This document shows, piece by piece, positions 1-11,400 of a DNA stretch of 64,000 bases. The position numbers were made by a program, and so were the translations under genes. A model generated the notes under the pieces. The model did no database searches and was not told where the DNA came from. It saw only the letters and a list, made by a program, of their open reading frames with translations. Numbering within the stretch: position 1 is the first letter of the stretch; each line of letters opens with the position of its first letter. The stretch spans positions 12,789,407 through 12,853,406 of the forward strand of contig NC_085869.1 of assembly GCF_034702125.1 (NCBI RefSeq). The letters are read 5' to 3'. Source of the stretch: Engraulis encrasicolus (Eukaryota; Chordata; Actinopteri; Clupeiformes; Engraulidae).

Positions 1-483
1 AGCAGCACCAAGTTCCTTGGAGTGCACATCAGCGACGACCTCTCTTGGACCACCAACACTACATCACTGGCGAAGAAGGCCCATCAGCGTCTCTACTTCC
101 TGCGCAAACTAAAGAAGGCAAGTGCTACACCCTCCATCATGACAACATTCTACAGAGGAACCATAGAGAGCGTCGTGTCCAACTGCATCACAGTGTGGGG
201 AGGAAGCTGCACGGAGAAAAACAGGAAGACACTCCAGCGTGTTGTGAACACAGCGAAGAAGATCATTGGAGTACCACTCCCCTCCCTGCAGGACATTTAC
301 ACCACACGCCTCACCCGGAAAGCACTGATGATCATCAAAGACACAAGCCACCCTGCACACAAACTGTTCAGCCTCCTGCCCTCTGGAAAGAGGTACAGGC
401 GCCTCCGTTCCCGTACCACCCGGCTGGCGAGCAGCACAATGCACCAAGCGATCAAGATGCTGAACACTCAACCCACTCTCCCC

Positions 484-580
484 CCACTGTCAGCCTCTAG
501 CCAGCAAGGCCACTGACAACCCCCCCCCCCCCCCACTGTCAGCCTCTAGCCAGCAAGGCCACTGATAACCCCCCCCCCCC
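484..580. repeat. Two-unit 48-bp tandem repeat with poly-C
   Basis: A segment containing GTCAGCCTCTAGCCAGCAAG occurs at about 488 and again at about 536. Each copy is followed by a run of C. It straddles the stop codon of the LINE ORF, so the duplication arose within this LINE copy or its lineage. Confidence 0.8.
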
Positions 581-668
581 TCATCCCCCACCACCATATC
601 TGCGACTGAACATTCCACCTGCACTACTATACTTGTGACTGAACTTTCAACCTGCACTAACTCAAAAC

Positions 669-670
669 AT

Positions 671-720
<50 letters not shown>

Positions 721-762
721 GCACACTGCACTTTCTGCACTAAACCCAAACATACACACACT

Positions 763-847
<85 letters not shown>

Positions 848-898
848 ACACACACACAAGACGCACACCGCACCTTCTACCTGCACTAAACACATACA

Positions 899-963
<65 letters not shown>
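669..963. repeat. Compound CA microsatellite in LINE 3' UTR
   Basis: Three long CA/AC tracts (about 669-719, 765-845 and 899-963) are separated by related spacers containing CTGCACTAAAC. The repeated spacer suggests that spacer and CA tract were duplicated together. Long open frames of alternating Cys/Val or His/Thr here are repeat artefacts. Confidence 0.95.
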
Positions 964-966
<3 letters not shown>

Positions 967-1336
967 TGCTGGTGTACTTGACAGACCTTTTTTATATTTA
1001 TTTTCTTCAAAATGCTACTATTACCATGTCAGAACGCTATAAAGGACTTTTTTAGGAAAAGCACAAAAGCACAACAAATACCTCTTAATGTATGTCCTCT
1101 ACAAGTCTTCTGTTGTCCAGTCTTGCACTTTAAATGTCTGTATGAGCACTGTCTATGTCCATACTGTCTTAAGTCCATGTATAAGTAGGCTACTGTCTAT
1201 GTCTATACTGTCTATGTCCTTACCTTAATTAGTCTATGTCTGTATGGGAAAGCAAGAAATGTAATTTCAAATTCTTTGTATGACCAGTGCATGTAAAGAA
1301 ATTGACAATAAAACCTACTTGACTTGACTTGACTTG

Positions 1337-1937
1337 ATCTCTCTATTAATGAATCACTTGCACAAACAGAACACAAAGGCAAAATAGAACTCATAGACCA
1401 CTAATCACTATTTGCAAAGCAAGTTTCACAGATGTTTTGAGTTTTGTGTGTTTGATTCATTTGGGCATATTTGGCGTTAAAAAAAAAAAAAAATCTCGGA
1501 CGAAATGAGCGAGGTCCGGACCTCGGGAACCTCAAATGTAACTACGGCCATGCAGGCATTGAGCATTCGCGCGGCACTGAGAACTCAGACATTCTCCGGA
1601 ATTATTACAAATCAACAGTGGTCCACAGGCTAGCCTACTTCCCCGTGCGAATATGGCAAGTCCTACCTAAATAGTGCGTGTTCACGCACTGTGTGTGCAT
1701 ACTAGCTACAGGCTAATGTTTGCACTCAGTGACTGTGCATTGCTTTTGCCCACAGCTTGCTCCTGAAAAAGTTTCACCTCACTGAAATAACAATAAACAA
1801 TATAACGATTAAAAAAATAACAATCATATTTGCCTTAACGTCACCATGTACCTTCCCCTAACAAATAAACATGAAATTCTTAATAGTTACCTGATCTTTG
1901 CTGTCGACCAGGACGCACTACAGCATTGTATGTGCCC
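1337..1937. other. Intergenic, no feature recognised
   Basis: AT-rich sequence with an A-run near 1481. I see no gene, repeat family or long inverted repeat here. Confidence 0.5.
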
Positions 1938-2402
1938 CACCTGAAGTAGGCCTATACGTTGGTTGCTTTTGAGTTGGAGAGTGCAAAAGTCTAACTACAC
2001 CACATACAGTAGCTGTGAAATATGCTGTGTTCATCTCCGTTATAGGCATGTTATAGGCATGAGAGGCGTGCCAGCCAGCCTCCTTGCATAAGTCTGTATT
2101 TTATCCTTTTTACCTTTCGCCTGCTGCCCTGGGTGGGGCACTGGGGCACCCTGCTACACCTTATCCACCATTTACCTGCTGCTGCCTCTCTTATGCAAAA
2201 ATGTTTTCTTACTCTCTAGTGCATTACACTGTTTACTACTTCCTAAGTCATGAATCATGATAAAGGTCGAGGTTGCAGGAATGATTAACAGAGGGTGTCT
2301 GTCCCTGCCCGGACATGAACACAGCATATTTCACAGCTACTGTAGCCTATGTTAGACTTTTGCACTCTCCAACTCAAAAGCAACCAACGTATACTTCAGG
2401 TT
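1938..2402. mobile_element. Inverted-repeat element (MITE-like)
   Basis: An arm of about 90 bp beginning near 1938 (containing GTTGGTTGCTTTTGAGTTGG) reappears inverted at about 2315-2402. The centre is unrelated single-copy-looking DNA. The layout is that of a short non-autonomous DNA transposon; target duplications were not resolved. Confidence 0.6.
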
Positions 2403-2422
2403 ATTCAATTTTCCCGCTCTAC

Positions 2423-2503
2423 TTAGAATTTGATGGTGGTGGTAAGTATTCATGAAAAAGGTAGTGAATGGGCAGCATGAATTCTGGAAATAAACTAATA
2501 CAA
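2423..2503 (+). mobile_element. TTAA-target MITE, left fragment
   Basis: The segment with TTAGAATTTGATGGTGG and GGGCAGCATGAATTCTGG matches the 3' part of a MITE family seen complete at 53997-54354. The terminal piece CACAGTGCACCTTTAA lies at 6338-6353, beyond a 3.8-kb insertion, so the insertion split this MITE. Confidence 0.75.
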
Positions 2504-2654
2504 CAACCGTATCTCACTCATTTCGTGAAGTCTTCACGAAAATAATTTATTAATTTTCGTGGTGCATTCACGTTATTGCCCGCCTTTCGTAAAGTCTTCA
2601 CGAAAACAATAGATTCGTTTTCACGCTGCCTATTCACTTGAATTACCCGACTGT

Positions 2655-2835
2655 TGCCTAGCGACCCACTACTTTGAAGCCCTTTCGGTAGACATGGTAA
2701 TCAAACATTTCAAACAAGCAACTTAGGGTTAGGTTTAGGGTCAAGGTTTAAGGTTAGGGTTAGGTTCAGGTTTGGGTTTAGGTTTAGGGGACATAAGGCG
2801 TAAGTACCGAAAGGGCGTCGAATTAGTGAGTCCCG
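2655..2835. repeat. Degenerate TTAGGG-like insertion in the left arm
   Basis: A run of TTAGGG/TTTAGGG variants (2726-2800) is bracketed by inverted CCCTTTCGGTA and TACCGAAAGGG. The right arm of the palindrome lacks it, so it arrived after the palindrome formed. It looks like a small MITE with a telomere-like core rather than a true telomere relic. Confidence 0.6.
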
Positions 2836-4492
2836 AGTGTATCAACAGTGTTCTGTCAGCACCCCCTCCCCGCCCCTGCAGACGTTTGGATAACCATATA
2901 GTCAGGTTCATTACGTTTGGATCTGAACCTTTCGCTGGATTTTTATGGGGATTTGGAAAACTATACATTTTTGAAAAGTATATTGTATAAGCAATCAGAA
3001 AAACCATGTTTCCATTTGTACAAATGTCTGCATGGCGGCCATCTTGGATTTTTCAAAATGGCTTCCGAAAAACCATAATTTTGCAATATCTCAGCTTCTG
3101 AATGAGCTAAAACATTGATTCAAACTGCTAAACCTACATTTTCAGGGTCACTGAATCTACTGGTGGTAGTTTTAATGTTCTCAGACAGTTTGTTACCATG
3201 CAAATTTATTTGAACTGGTGATTTACTGTATAGTATCTACAAGTAGATGCATGTCTGTCAAGCCCACCATACAAAACCAGCTAGAATGTGCAAAACAATT
3301 TACGTGTCCAGCATTGTGCTGTATATATCCAGGCTTGCTTGTGCAAAGCTCATACCAGCTACATTGTATCCAGTAAACAGGAGCAGTGCCATGTAGTGAA
3401 TATATTGAATGTCAACAGGCGTTACATTTTTGCCTTTTGCCTTCCTTCAGCATGCATGTATTTTCTGTATGATGATCCTGGAAACTGACTGCAAGACACA
3501 GTTACAAATCAAGTAATAAATTGGTGTTATTAATATTGCTAATGCACATACTGTCATTAACTGGTGTTGGTGATGGTGGTGGAGTGTAACGGTGAGGGTT
3601 CTGTTTGCTGTTTGTTCTGGTTATAATCATGGGTGAAGAGCATCGAGGTGAACAAGAGGCATTATCAAGCATTATGAGCTCATTAACTGGAAGCTGTGTG
3701 TTTTATGCCAGTCTGACGATGCCAAAAGGTGGTTCTGGTCCAGAATCCAAGATTAGACGCCGATGGACATGTACTGGAAGTAGTTCAAGAGGGGGCCAGT
3801 CTGAGTGATGGGGGCTATGTTAAAATCAAAAGACGACTGCAGAACTGCACTAGACAGGCCACAACCTCCCAGTGATGCAGCACCTTCTGCACTGCTTCTA
3901 GGCAGGCCAAGAGAAATGTAAATATTGTTTCTGATCTCAAAAAAATCGGGAACTCCACTCACTTGGTCGGACAACAGTCAACCAGTAGCAAACCTAAGGA
4001 GGCAGATCAACCATGCCGTTTGGGAAATGTTAATTGTTATGGACTTGGTCAGACCAAGTCTCGAAAAATGACTGAAAAATGACTGACCCACCTCAGCATC
4101 TGATTCTTCTCCACTATCCACAAGATTTCGTACGAGTCCACTCGATAAGAAACCATGCTTCTTCTACCAAAAGGACGATAGTGAACTGCTTTATCAGGTC
4201 AAAACTGCAAATGGCAGTAAAACTCTAAAGGCTGCTGTAAAGTCCCAGAATCCCACCCTGAAAACAAGAATGACCACCAGCATCTCAGCAGATGATGCAC
4301 ATTCAATTGCTGTCCAATATCACAAAGATTGCATTCAGTAGAAAGTGGCTCAATGCCAGTCTTGCCATAACTGAAATCTGTCTGTTCTAAATGACCTAAA
4401 GAAGTCAAAAGTCCCTACTATCCAGAAGCATGTGAAGAAGACATGGTTCATGCTGCAATGACAACTGATGAATATGATAACATGAAAGCAAT

Positions 4493-5493
4493 TTACAAAG
4501 CAGCACAGGTGACAAGGACAAACATTGCAACCTTCACCAAGACAGGCCAGGGAACAGATGCCATACAAGTATACAGCAACATCAATGATGTCCCAGCTGA
4601 ATTGTACAGACTAGCAAGGGTGTGTCTCTCTTTCGGCCACTTTCTACTGAATGCAAGTTCATGATTCTCCAAGGCTTCTGAATCAAGCATGTTGACATAC
4701 ATTTTTTTCAATGATGTCCATGCTTTGTTTTGTGTTTCCACATCAATACGGTTGATCAGCTCAAGCAGACATGTTAACGTCAAGGCTTCTTTGAGAGTTG
4801 TATTTCTGTCAGGCCTGAGTCTCGCCGTACATGACACATGTTTTGTCCCACAATCTTTGTGATATCATACATCAATTGCATGTGCATCATCTGCTGAGAT
4901 GCGGGTGTTCAGTCTAGTTTTGAGTGTGAGATTCTGGGACTGTTCCAAAGCAGCCTTTGGAGATTTTCCGGCATTTGCAGTTCTGACCAGATAAAGTAGT
5001 TCACCATCGACCTTTTGGCAGATGGAGCTTTGTTTCTTGACGAGTGGAGTGGAGAAGAATTAGATGTTGAGGGGCCTGGGTCATCCATTTCTGTTCATCC
5101 TCTCTTCTTGCCATGCTTCTTGGCTGTGCACCGTCCTGTAGAAATAATGTGCATGTTGGTTGCTTGCATGCTGTATTTGAACCTTGTTGGTTGCACCTGA
5201 GTGACAGGAGAGATGCTAGACTGCTTTCTGTGTCCCTGGTGTCTCAGCTGTGCAGTTCTGCAGTCGTCTTTGGATTTAACATGGTCCCAATCACTCAGAC
5301 TGACCTTCTCTTGAACTACTTCTCGTACATGTCCATTAGTGTCTAATCTTGGATTCTGGACCAGAACCACCGTCTTGGCATCATCAGACTGGCATAGAAT
5401 ACACAGCTTCCAGTTAATGAGCTCATGGGCTTGACATGTCTCTTGTTCACCTCGATGTTCTTCACCCATGAATATAACCAGAACAAACAGCAA
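4493..5493 (-). pseudogene. Broken transposon-encoded protein in right arm
   Basis: Two open stretches on this strand, about 5493-5095 (132 residues) and 4837-4493 (114 residues), look like parts of one degraded protein. The first contains NWKLCILCQ, a Cys-x2-Cys zinc-ligand pattern near the start, and the opposite arm encodes a related CFFYQKDDSELL stretch followed by a YHKDC motif. This Cys/His pattern resembles a large uncharacterised family common in fish and cnidarian repeats; that resemblance is from memory. No full-length frame survives in either arm and no catalytic triad is visible. Confidence 0.5.
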
Positions 5494-6436
5494 ACAGAAC
5501 CCTCACTGTTACACTAAAGCACACTCACCAACACCAGTTAATGACATGCTCATATGTGCATTAATAATATTAATAACACCAATTGATTTGTCACTCTGTC
5601 TTGCAGTCAGTTTCCAGTATTATCATACAGAAAATGCATGCATGCTGAAGGATTCCCCCAAATGAAAAAATTGAACACCTGTTGACACTCAAAACATTCA
5701 CTATGTGGCGCTGCTCCTGTATACTGGATACAATGTAGCTGTGAGATTTGCACAGGCAAGCCTGTAAATGTACAGCAAAATGGTGGACATGTAAACTGTG
5801 CCAGTTTTGCACATTCAAGCTGGGATGTTTTAAATGGTGGGCCATCTACTCATAAATACTATAAATCAATAGTTCAAATAAATTGGTGTGGTAACAAAAT
5901 GTCTGACAACAATAAAACTAACACCATTAGATTCAGTGACCCTGAAAATGTTGGTTAAGCAGTTAAAATCAATGTTCTAACTTATTCAGAAGCTGAGAAA
6001 TGACAAAATATAGGTTTTTCGGACGCCATTTTGAAAAATCCAAGATGGCCGCCACCTGTGCAAATGGAAACATTGTTTTTCTGATTGCTTATACTATCTA
6101 CTTTTCAAAAATGTATAGTTTTCCAAATCCCCATAAAAATCCAGCAAGAATACATAATGAACTTGACTAATAGCAGCAGTGGGGCAATTCAAGTGAATAG
6201 GCAGCTTGAAAATTAATCTATTATTTTCGTGAAGACTTTACGAAAGGCGGGCAATAACGTGAATGCACCACGAAAATTAATACATTATTTTCGTGAAGAC
6301 TTTACGAAAGGCGTGAGATAGGGCTCAATACAAATATCACACAGTGCACCTTTAAAGCTGCAAGAGGCATAGGTAAGAGCCGTGTTTTTTTCACAGTAAA
6401 CAGTAGGCTACATCACTTCTTGTAGGCTACCACTGT

Positions 6437-6507
6437 GTGTGTATGTGTGTGTGTGTGTTTGGAGCGAGTGATTGGTGTGTGTGTGTGTGTGTGTGTGTGG
6501 GGTGGGG
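6437..6507. repeat. TG microsatellite
   Basis: Interrupted TG dinucleotide tracts followed by a G-rich stretch to about 6522. Confidence 0.85.
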
Positions 6508-6539
6508 TGGGGGGTGGGGGGGTGCACACAGTGGGCCGG

Positions 6540-6852
6540 CTTTTCAATTGATCCTTGACCCTGGATCACTTCCTTGGACTATGAACGGTGACTTTGGATT
6601 TGACTTTGGCAACTTGACACTTTGGACACTTTTTCTAGTTTTTTAAATCTTGTGTGTATGTTTGTTTGTGTGTGTGTGTGAGTGGGATAGAGAGATCTGA
6701 CCTGTGAATATATGTATGGTGTATATACTGTATGTGCAATGTTGTGTGTGTTGTCTTTGTGTCTTCTTCTGTATTCATGTATGTATGCTACTTGACACCT
6801 TGATTCCCTCGGGATCAATAAATGATACTCCATTCTACTCTACTCCATTCTA
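6540..6852 (+). mobile_element. LINE 3' end with pentanucleotide tail
   Basis: Sequence reading CCTCGGGATCAATAAATGA followed by a TCTAC-like tandem tail (about 6808-6852) is the usual terminus of a fish LINE. No coding part is left. Confidence 0.6.
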
Positions 6853-7123
6853 GTTTGATCTACATAAGAAGCGGTAGGGGGGCTGAGCCATATCCTGCGC
6901 CGCTCCCACCGGATTACCACTGTGTTTGTGAGGAAGGACATAACTGTTTCCAAGCATTTTCACTACCACTGGTAAAAATCGCTTACAGTAGCTAAAGGCC
7001 TAGTGAAATAATGCATGAAAATTGGCTCCTTTTGGAAAACAGTGGTCCTATTGAATGTTGAGGTAATTTCAGATGGCCCCAAGTTAATCTCGTCCAATAG
7101 GCCTCCTTGTCAGTAATCCATAA

Positions 7124-7393
7124 CAGAGATGTCAAAAGTAGGCCTAAAGGTTAAAGTGGAAAAAATAGAAGCAGTTTCCTTCCAACTCAAATAACTTATG
7201 TGAGTAACCCCGTGTACTTGTCTTACAATCAGCTAAGTCTGCACCGGTTGAATCAAGTTTGTGGTGGGTCCTTTTAGGTTTTAATGTTTTTCCCATTAGG
7301 TAGGCTACAATTGTGTAACAGCTGTGTAATATCATGTGCTAGTGTTGTACTTACACCACAAATTCATTTTTACTTTTACTTTTAACGCCTCTG
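7124..7393. mobile_element. hAT-like MITE upstream of LACC1
   Basis: Ends are CAGAGATGTCAAAAGTA at left and the inverted TACTTTTAACGCCTCTG at right. Flanks ATCCATAA and ATCAATAG are only partly alike, so an 8-bp duplication is not certain. The left end of a related copy starts at 28471. Confidence 0.6.
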
Positions 7394-7475
7394 ATCAATA
7401 GAGAAAACTTTGACAGGAAAATAGGCATATTTTTCCCAGCAGATGACCTGTCTAAGTAACTGTGACTTTCTCAAT

Positions 7476-7476
<1 letters not shown>

Positions 7477-7507
<31 letters not shown>
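7477..7507. repeat. AATC tetranucleotide repeat
   Basis: About seven tandem AATC units. Confidence 0.9.
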
Positions 7508-7510
<3 letters not shown>

Positions 7511-7789
7511 AGGATGTAGGAAATATTTAAAGTGACAGGCAGTTGCCATTTAAATTGATTCACAATTCCAATGGCACTGGAAACAGTCAATGTTTGTCGT
7601 GTCAAGGCAACAGAGAAAATGTAGAACTAGACCAGCGCGCCTTTAACAAATTACATACAGGCCTACATACACATGTTCTTGCAGCAGTAAAATTACACAA
7701 CTTTTACTTCCGAAAAATAGAAACGACGGCATGCTACATGATGATGTCACTGGCTTCAGACACACATCAGGTGACTAGAGGGTAAACAA

Positions 7790-7901
7790 GGAAGAAGTTG
7801 CGCACGACTTATTTAAAACGGAATTAAAAATTGTCTAGCTAGAACTAGTGTTTATCCGCACGGTTCCTCTCTGTTGCCTACCCAATTGTCTTGTTATCGC
7901 C
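7790..7901 (+). promoter_or_regulatory. LACC1: Likely LACC1 core promoter and 5' UTR
   Basis: The region just before the LACC1 start codon contains TTATTTAAAA at 7809-7818, about 90 bp ahead of the ATG, which could act as a weak TATA element. The transcription start cannot be read from sequence. The placement rests mainly on being immediately upstream of the coding start. Confidence 0.3.
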
Positions 7902-8421
7902 ATGTCGAAAGTTGCTGTCGTGGATGTTGCCAGTGCCCCAGACTCTGAATTCAGCGGTGATAAGTTAATTAGAAAGGTTTCAATGATCCTCGATCGGGCA
8001 GGTGAAGTGGGTGAGCCTATTTATGTTATCGATTCTTTGAATCGAAATAACATGAGCGCCACAACCCTGCAGTCGGATGGATTCAAAACCTTAAACAAAC
8101 AGATTCGTTTTTTAAATGACACGTGCGTTCCTGCTGCGCTGTATACAGTTAAGCAAGATTTGGATAGGCGTAACCTGAGTAGTGTGGTTGTAATTACGCC
8201 ATGCCATCGCAGAACAGTGCTGCAAAAATATCAAGAGCTTCTTTTCACAACTTTATACAACTTCGTATATATAAATAATGATAGGCCTATATCTGATGAC
8301 TCCAGCGCTGGTGATGGGGCTTCGGAGGAGATTGTTCAAGTGTCTGACGATGTCGCTACATTTGTGAGACAGCTTCCAGCAATTGGTGAGATTTCTGTCC
8401 TCCAGTCCCCTCTTGTTCCTG
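7902..8421 (+). CDS. LACC1: LACC1 coding exon 1
   Basis: Encodes residues 1-173 plus one base, beginning MSKVAVVDV. It carries the poorly conserved N-terminal domain, including [17 protein letters not shown], which aligns with the human segment before the laccase fold. The donor is CCTG|GTAAGT. Confidence 0.93.
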
Positions 8422-11400
8422 GTAAGTCACATCGCAAAACACAGATGTTTTTTTTCCTTTACAAGGCTATGTAGAAATCTTTTTTTTTTAATTTTAGGCT
8501 TATTGCGCAATATAGTACCTTAGGCTACACATAAGCATCACCCACCACTTTTATTTAGGCAATTTATTTTTAACTTTTTAAAAGAAACACATGTTTTCTC
8601 ATGCCCCTAGTTCACGTAGCCTATGTATACCCCCCTTCTAAACAATGCACCAAATTAATGTTATTCAATTAAAGGTGCACTGTGTAGGATGGTGGCCAGA
8701 GTAGGCATTGCAACTAGCTGCTCATTGCGAATGTGTATGCCTACTGCCACATTTGACCATTTCCTGAATATTTACTAAATAATAAAGTAATATTTACTAG
8801 TGTATGACCAAGGTATAGGGGCCTACGTGTCGCAGCTAAAAATGTCTTTCTGGAAATTCAAAATGGCAGATGTGGTGAACATTCATGTATGAAAAATGCA
8901 ATTCTACCAGTCATAATGAATACTTAGAACAGAGAGAGTAGAGAGAGAGAGGTTCCATTGACCCATTGTTTCCTGGTTCTATTATGGCCCCCCTTAGGCA
9001 GACCTAGGCAGACCTAAGGACTGTTCTATTCATTGTAGGAGCATTATGACACGCCCCTTTATAGGCGAGTACATCTATGCAAAAAAAAGACCTAACCCCA
9101 AAAAAATTGATACAAAAGGTTTTTCAACTGATTTTGTTACCTCTAAGTGTCCTTAATAACATACTAAAAATCTAGGAAAATCTGACTTCAGGAAAGGTGT
9201 CATTTTCAAGATCAAAGTTTTTTAAAATAAAGGTTACTACATGATAATTACATTGGCATGAACTAACATGTTTTCAGGATCTGTTTGTTTGGAGTGCTGT
9301 TTGGGTGGATAAAGACACTACTGCTATGATAATATCCATGTGCTGTTTGTCAGGGCACATCATCAGTGATGAATCATGGTGTCACTAGGTATTTTGGGTC
9401 TTTCAGCAGCTGAACTGAATAGACGGTAGCCACTACATGTGTAAGTAGAGGGCAAGGTGAAACGGTTGGTACTGGAGACAGACAATGTCCTGAAAGGACA
9501 TAGGGCTTTAGCATAGCTTTCGGGTAAGCCAGAGTAGGGCCTGTTGTAGCTTCATAGGCAAGGGTCAGGGCCTTGTATTCAATTAGGGCATGAAAAAGAG
9601 GACATGACTGGGAAACTGAGGCTATGTGGTCAGAGAATAATAGATGGTCATCAACAATGACACCTAGATTTCTTGTGACCTTATTTGAGGCAACAGTAGC
9701 AGAATCCATATTGAGCTCGATATCATGGCAACCTAAATCTTTGGCTGGGATCACCAGCAGTACATTTGGGCGAGGCTCAACTGAAGGTTGCATTCCTTCA
9801 TACTTGTGGATAGTTCAGAGAGGCAAGCGGAAATGTGTGTGACCATGGAGTCATCTGGCACAAAGTAACTGTGCTTCATCGGTGTAACAGTAGTATGAGA
9901 AGCTGTGAGAACAGATAACATGGCCCAGTGATGTGGTGTACATGGCAAATAGGAGTCCCAGCACCAGCCTTTAGGACACCTCTGTGGAGAGGCTATGATT
10001 TGAGGACAGCTGACCTTGCCCTTGATACATGCTAAGAATGATACCACCAGAATGTCTGGAAGAACTTGAGAGAGAGAGATGTTAAATAATCATGTTTTGA
10101 AAAAAAATGCTAGCTGGTGTGTCTGCACAAAGATTTTTAGATTTACTACAAAACAAAAAGAGATGTCCATAATCTCTTCTGAAGATATCTTCTGGCTTCC
10201 TAGAAACAAAATAAAAGAGTAATTTTGAGCTTGGCTTTTTTAGATTTTGAGGTTTTGCATTTTGAAATTTAATGCATATTTAATTAGATATAGTCCAATT
10301 ACCATATTAAAACATAACATCTCAGAAAACTTGCAATACATTTTTTTCTCACAAATATGTGAGTAATCACCGGATTAAGTTTCATGGTGATATTGGCAAG
10401 CTTAATTTTTTGGCCTATTCACCTGGAGTGTCTCTTGACCCTTATAATAAGCCTATGGTAGCCATGTTGAAAAACTCATTTCCCAAAGTCAGATTTTACT
10501 AGATTTTTAGTATGTCATTTAGCAGGTCCAATAGTAATAGAATCCATAAAAAAACCTTTTGTATCAATTTTTTTGGGGTTAAACCCTAAATGTACTCGCC
10601 TATTAGGCAGACCGGAACCTGATCGCGTTAGGTGCCCATAGAAACCTATTATGTTGGCATATCTCTATAGAATATCTCTGCTTAGAATTTGATGGAGGAA
10701 GTAGTTGTGTGAATGGGCAGCATGAATTCTGGAAATAAACGACTACAATTATTAGGCTACATGGTGCACCTTTAAAGTACTCCCACTCTGTGTGTCCGTT
10801 GTAGGCTGTTTCTCTCATGGTTTCACCACCAGAACAGGAGGAATCTCTTACATCAGAACCCTCAGCTCCCTCAACCTCTTCAGCAGCTCAAAGCGGAGAG
10901 ATCCTCAGAGCGTCGTTCGTGAGAATATCAGACGTCTTGGACTCAAAGTAGGCTTTCAGCCTCACCAGTTTCACATGGTTAAGGTGAGATGTTCAATAAG
11001 CTTAGTTCTGATGCGAAGTGAAGTGAAAGTGAAAGCCCAACTGGGAAGCTCCAACTCCCATTGTCATTGTGACACAGCACTCCACAGCACACAAGTGTTC
11101 ACTGCACACAACGAAATTGCATTTATGAATGAAATGAATGAAACTTTATTGTCATTGTACAGTTACAACGAAATTGGTAAAGTGCAGATGCTCACGGTGC
11201 TTAAAAATCAACAAAGAAGCCTATATATACTGTATAAAAATAATTCAGATTTTAAAAAGTCAGCTGTGCAAAATTAAGTGTGTAGATTGCTTTTGGATAA
11301 AAACTGTCTTTTAGCCTGTTTGTTTTTGTACCCAGAGCCCTGTAACGCCTGCCTGATGGCAGCAGCTCAAACAGTTTATGTCCAGTATGGTAGGGGTCTC

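Larger units (their letters stand above)
1..1336 (+). mobile_element. 3' end of an L2/CR1-clade LINE, cut by the window edge
   Basis: Residues encoded at 22-516 match the C-terminal end of fish L2-type reverse transcriptases: a FLGVHISDDLSW start, a KKAHQRLYFLRKLKK block, an ESVVSNCITVW block and an LLPSGKRYRRLR block before the stop. A long 3' UTR follows, invaded by CA microsatellites, and ends in AATAAA-like sequence plus a short TTGAC tandem tail (about 1306-1336), the usual short-repeat end of this LINE type. The 5' part lies outside the window. Only the C-terminal part of the ORF is visible, so activity cannot be judged. Clade assignment is from memory of the protein pattern. Confidence 0.8.
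2504..6326. mobile_element. 3.8-kb palindromic (fold-back) DNA transposon
   Basis: Two arms of roughly 1.5-1.8 kb are inverted copies of each other. Outer ends carry TATCTCAC followed by TTCGTGAAGTCTTCACG-type motifs (2511 onward; inverted at 6200-6322). Inner parts match up to about 4320 on the left and 4870 on the right. It is flanked by a direct repeat AATACAA (2497-2503 and 6327-6333), consistent with a target duplication, and sits inside a TTAA-type MITE. Both arms contain broken coding sequence for the same protein, pointing toward each other. The arms have many mismatches, so the duplication is old. Superfamily not identified. Confidence 0.8.

Noticed and set aside
490..1010. Long open frames rich in Cys/Val or His/Thr (also near 30222, 40500, 47800 and 61300)
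   Set aside because: They are translations of CA/TG microsatellites, not proteins.
2726..2800. A telomere or telomere fusion point
   Set aside because: Units are degenerate, few and enclosed by inverted motifs inside a transposon arm.
7848..7901. An 18-residue N-terminal extension of LACC1
   Set aside because: It lacks an ATG in good context and has no counterpart in known LACC1 proteins; the ATG at 7902 fits better.
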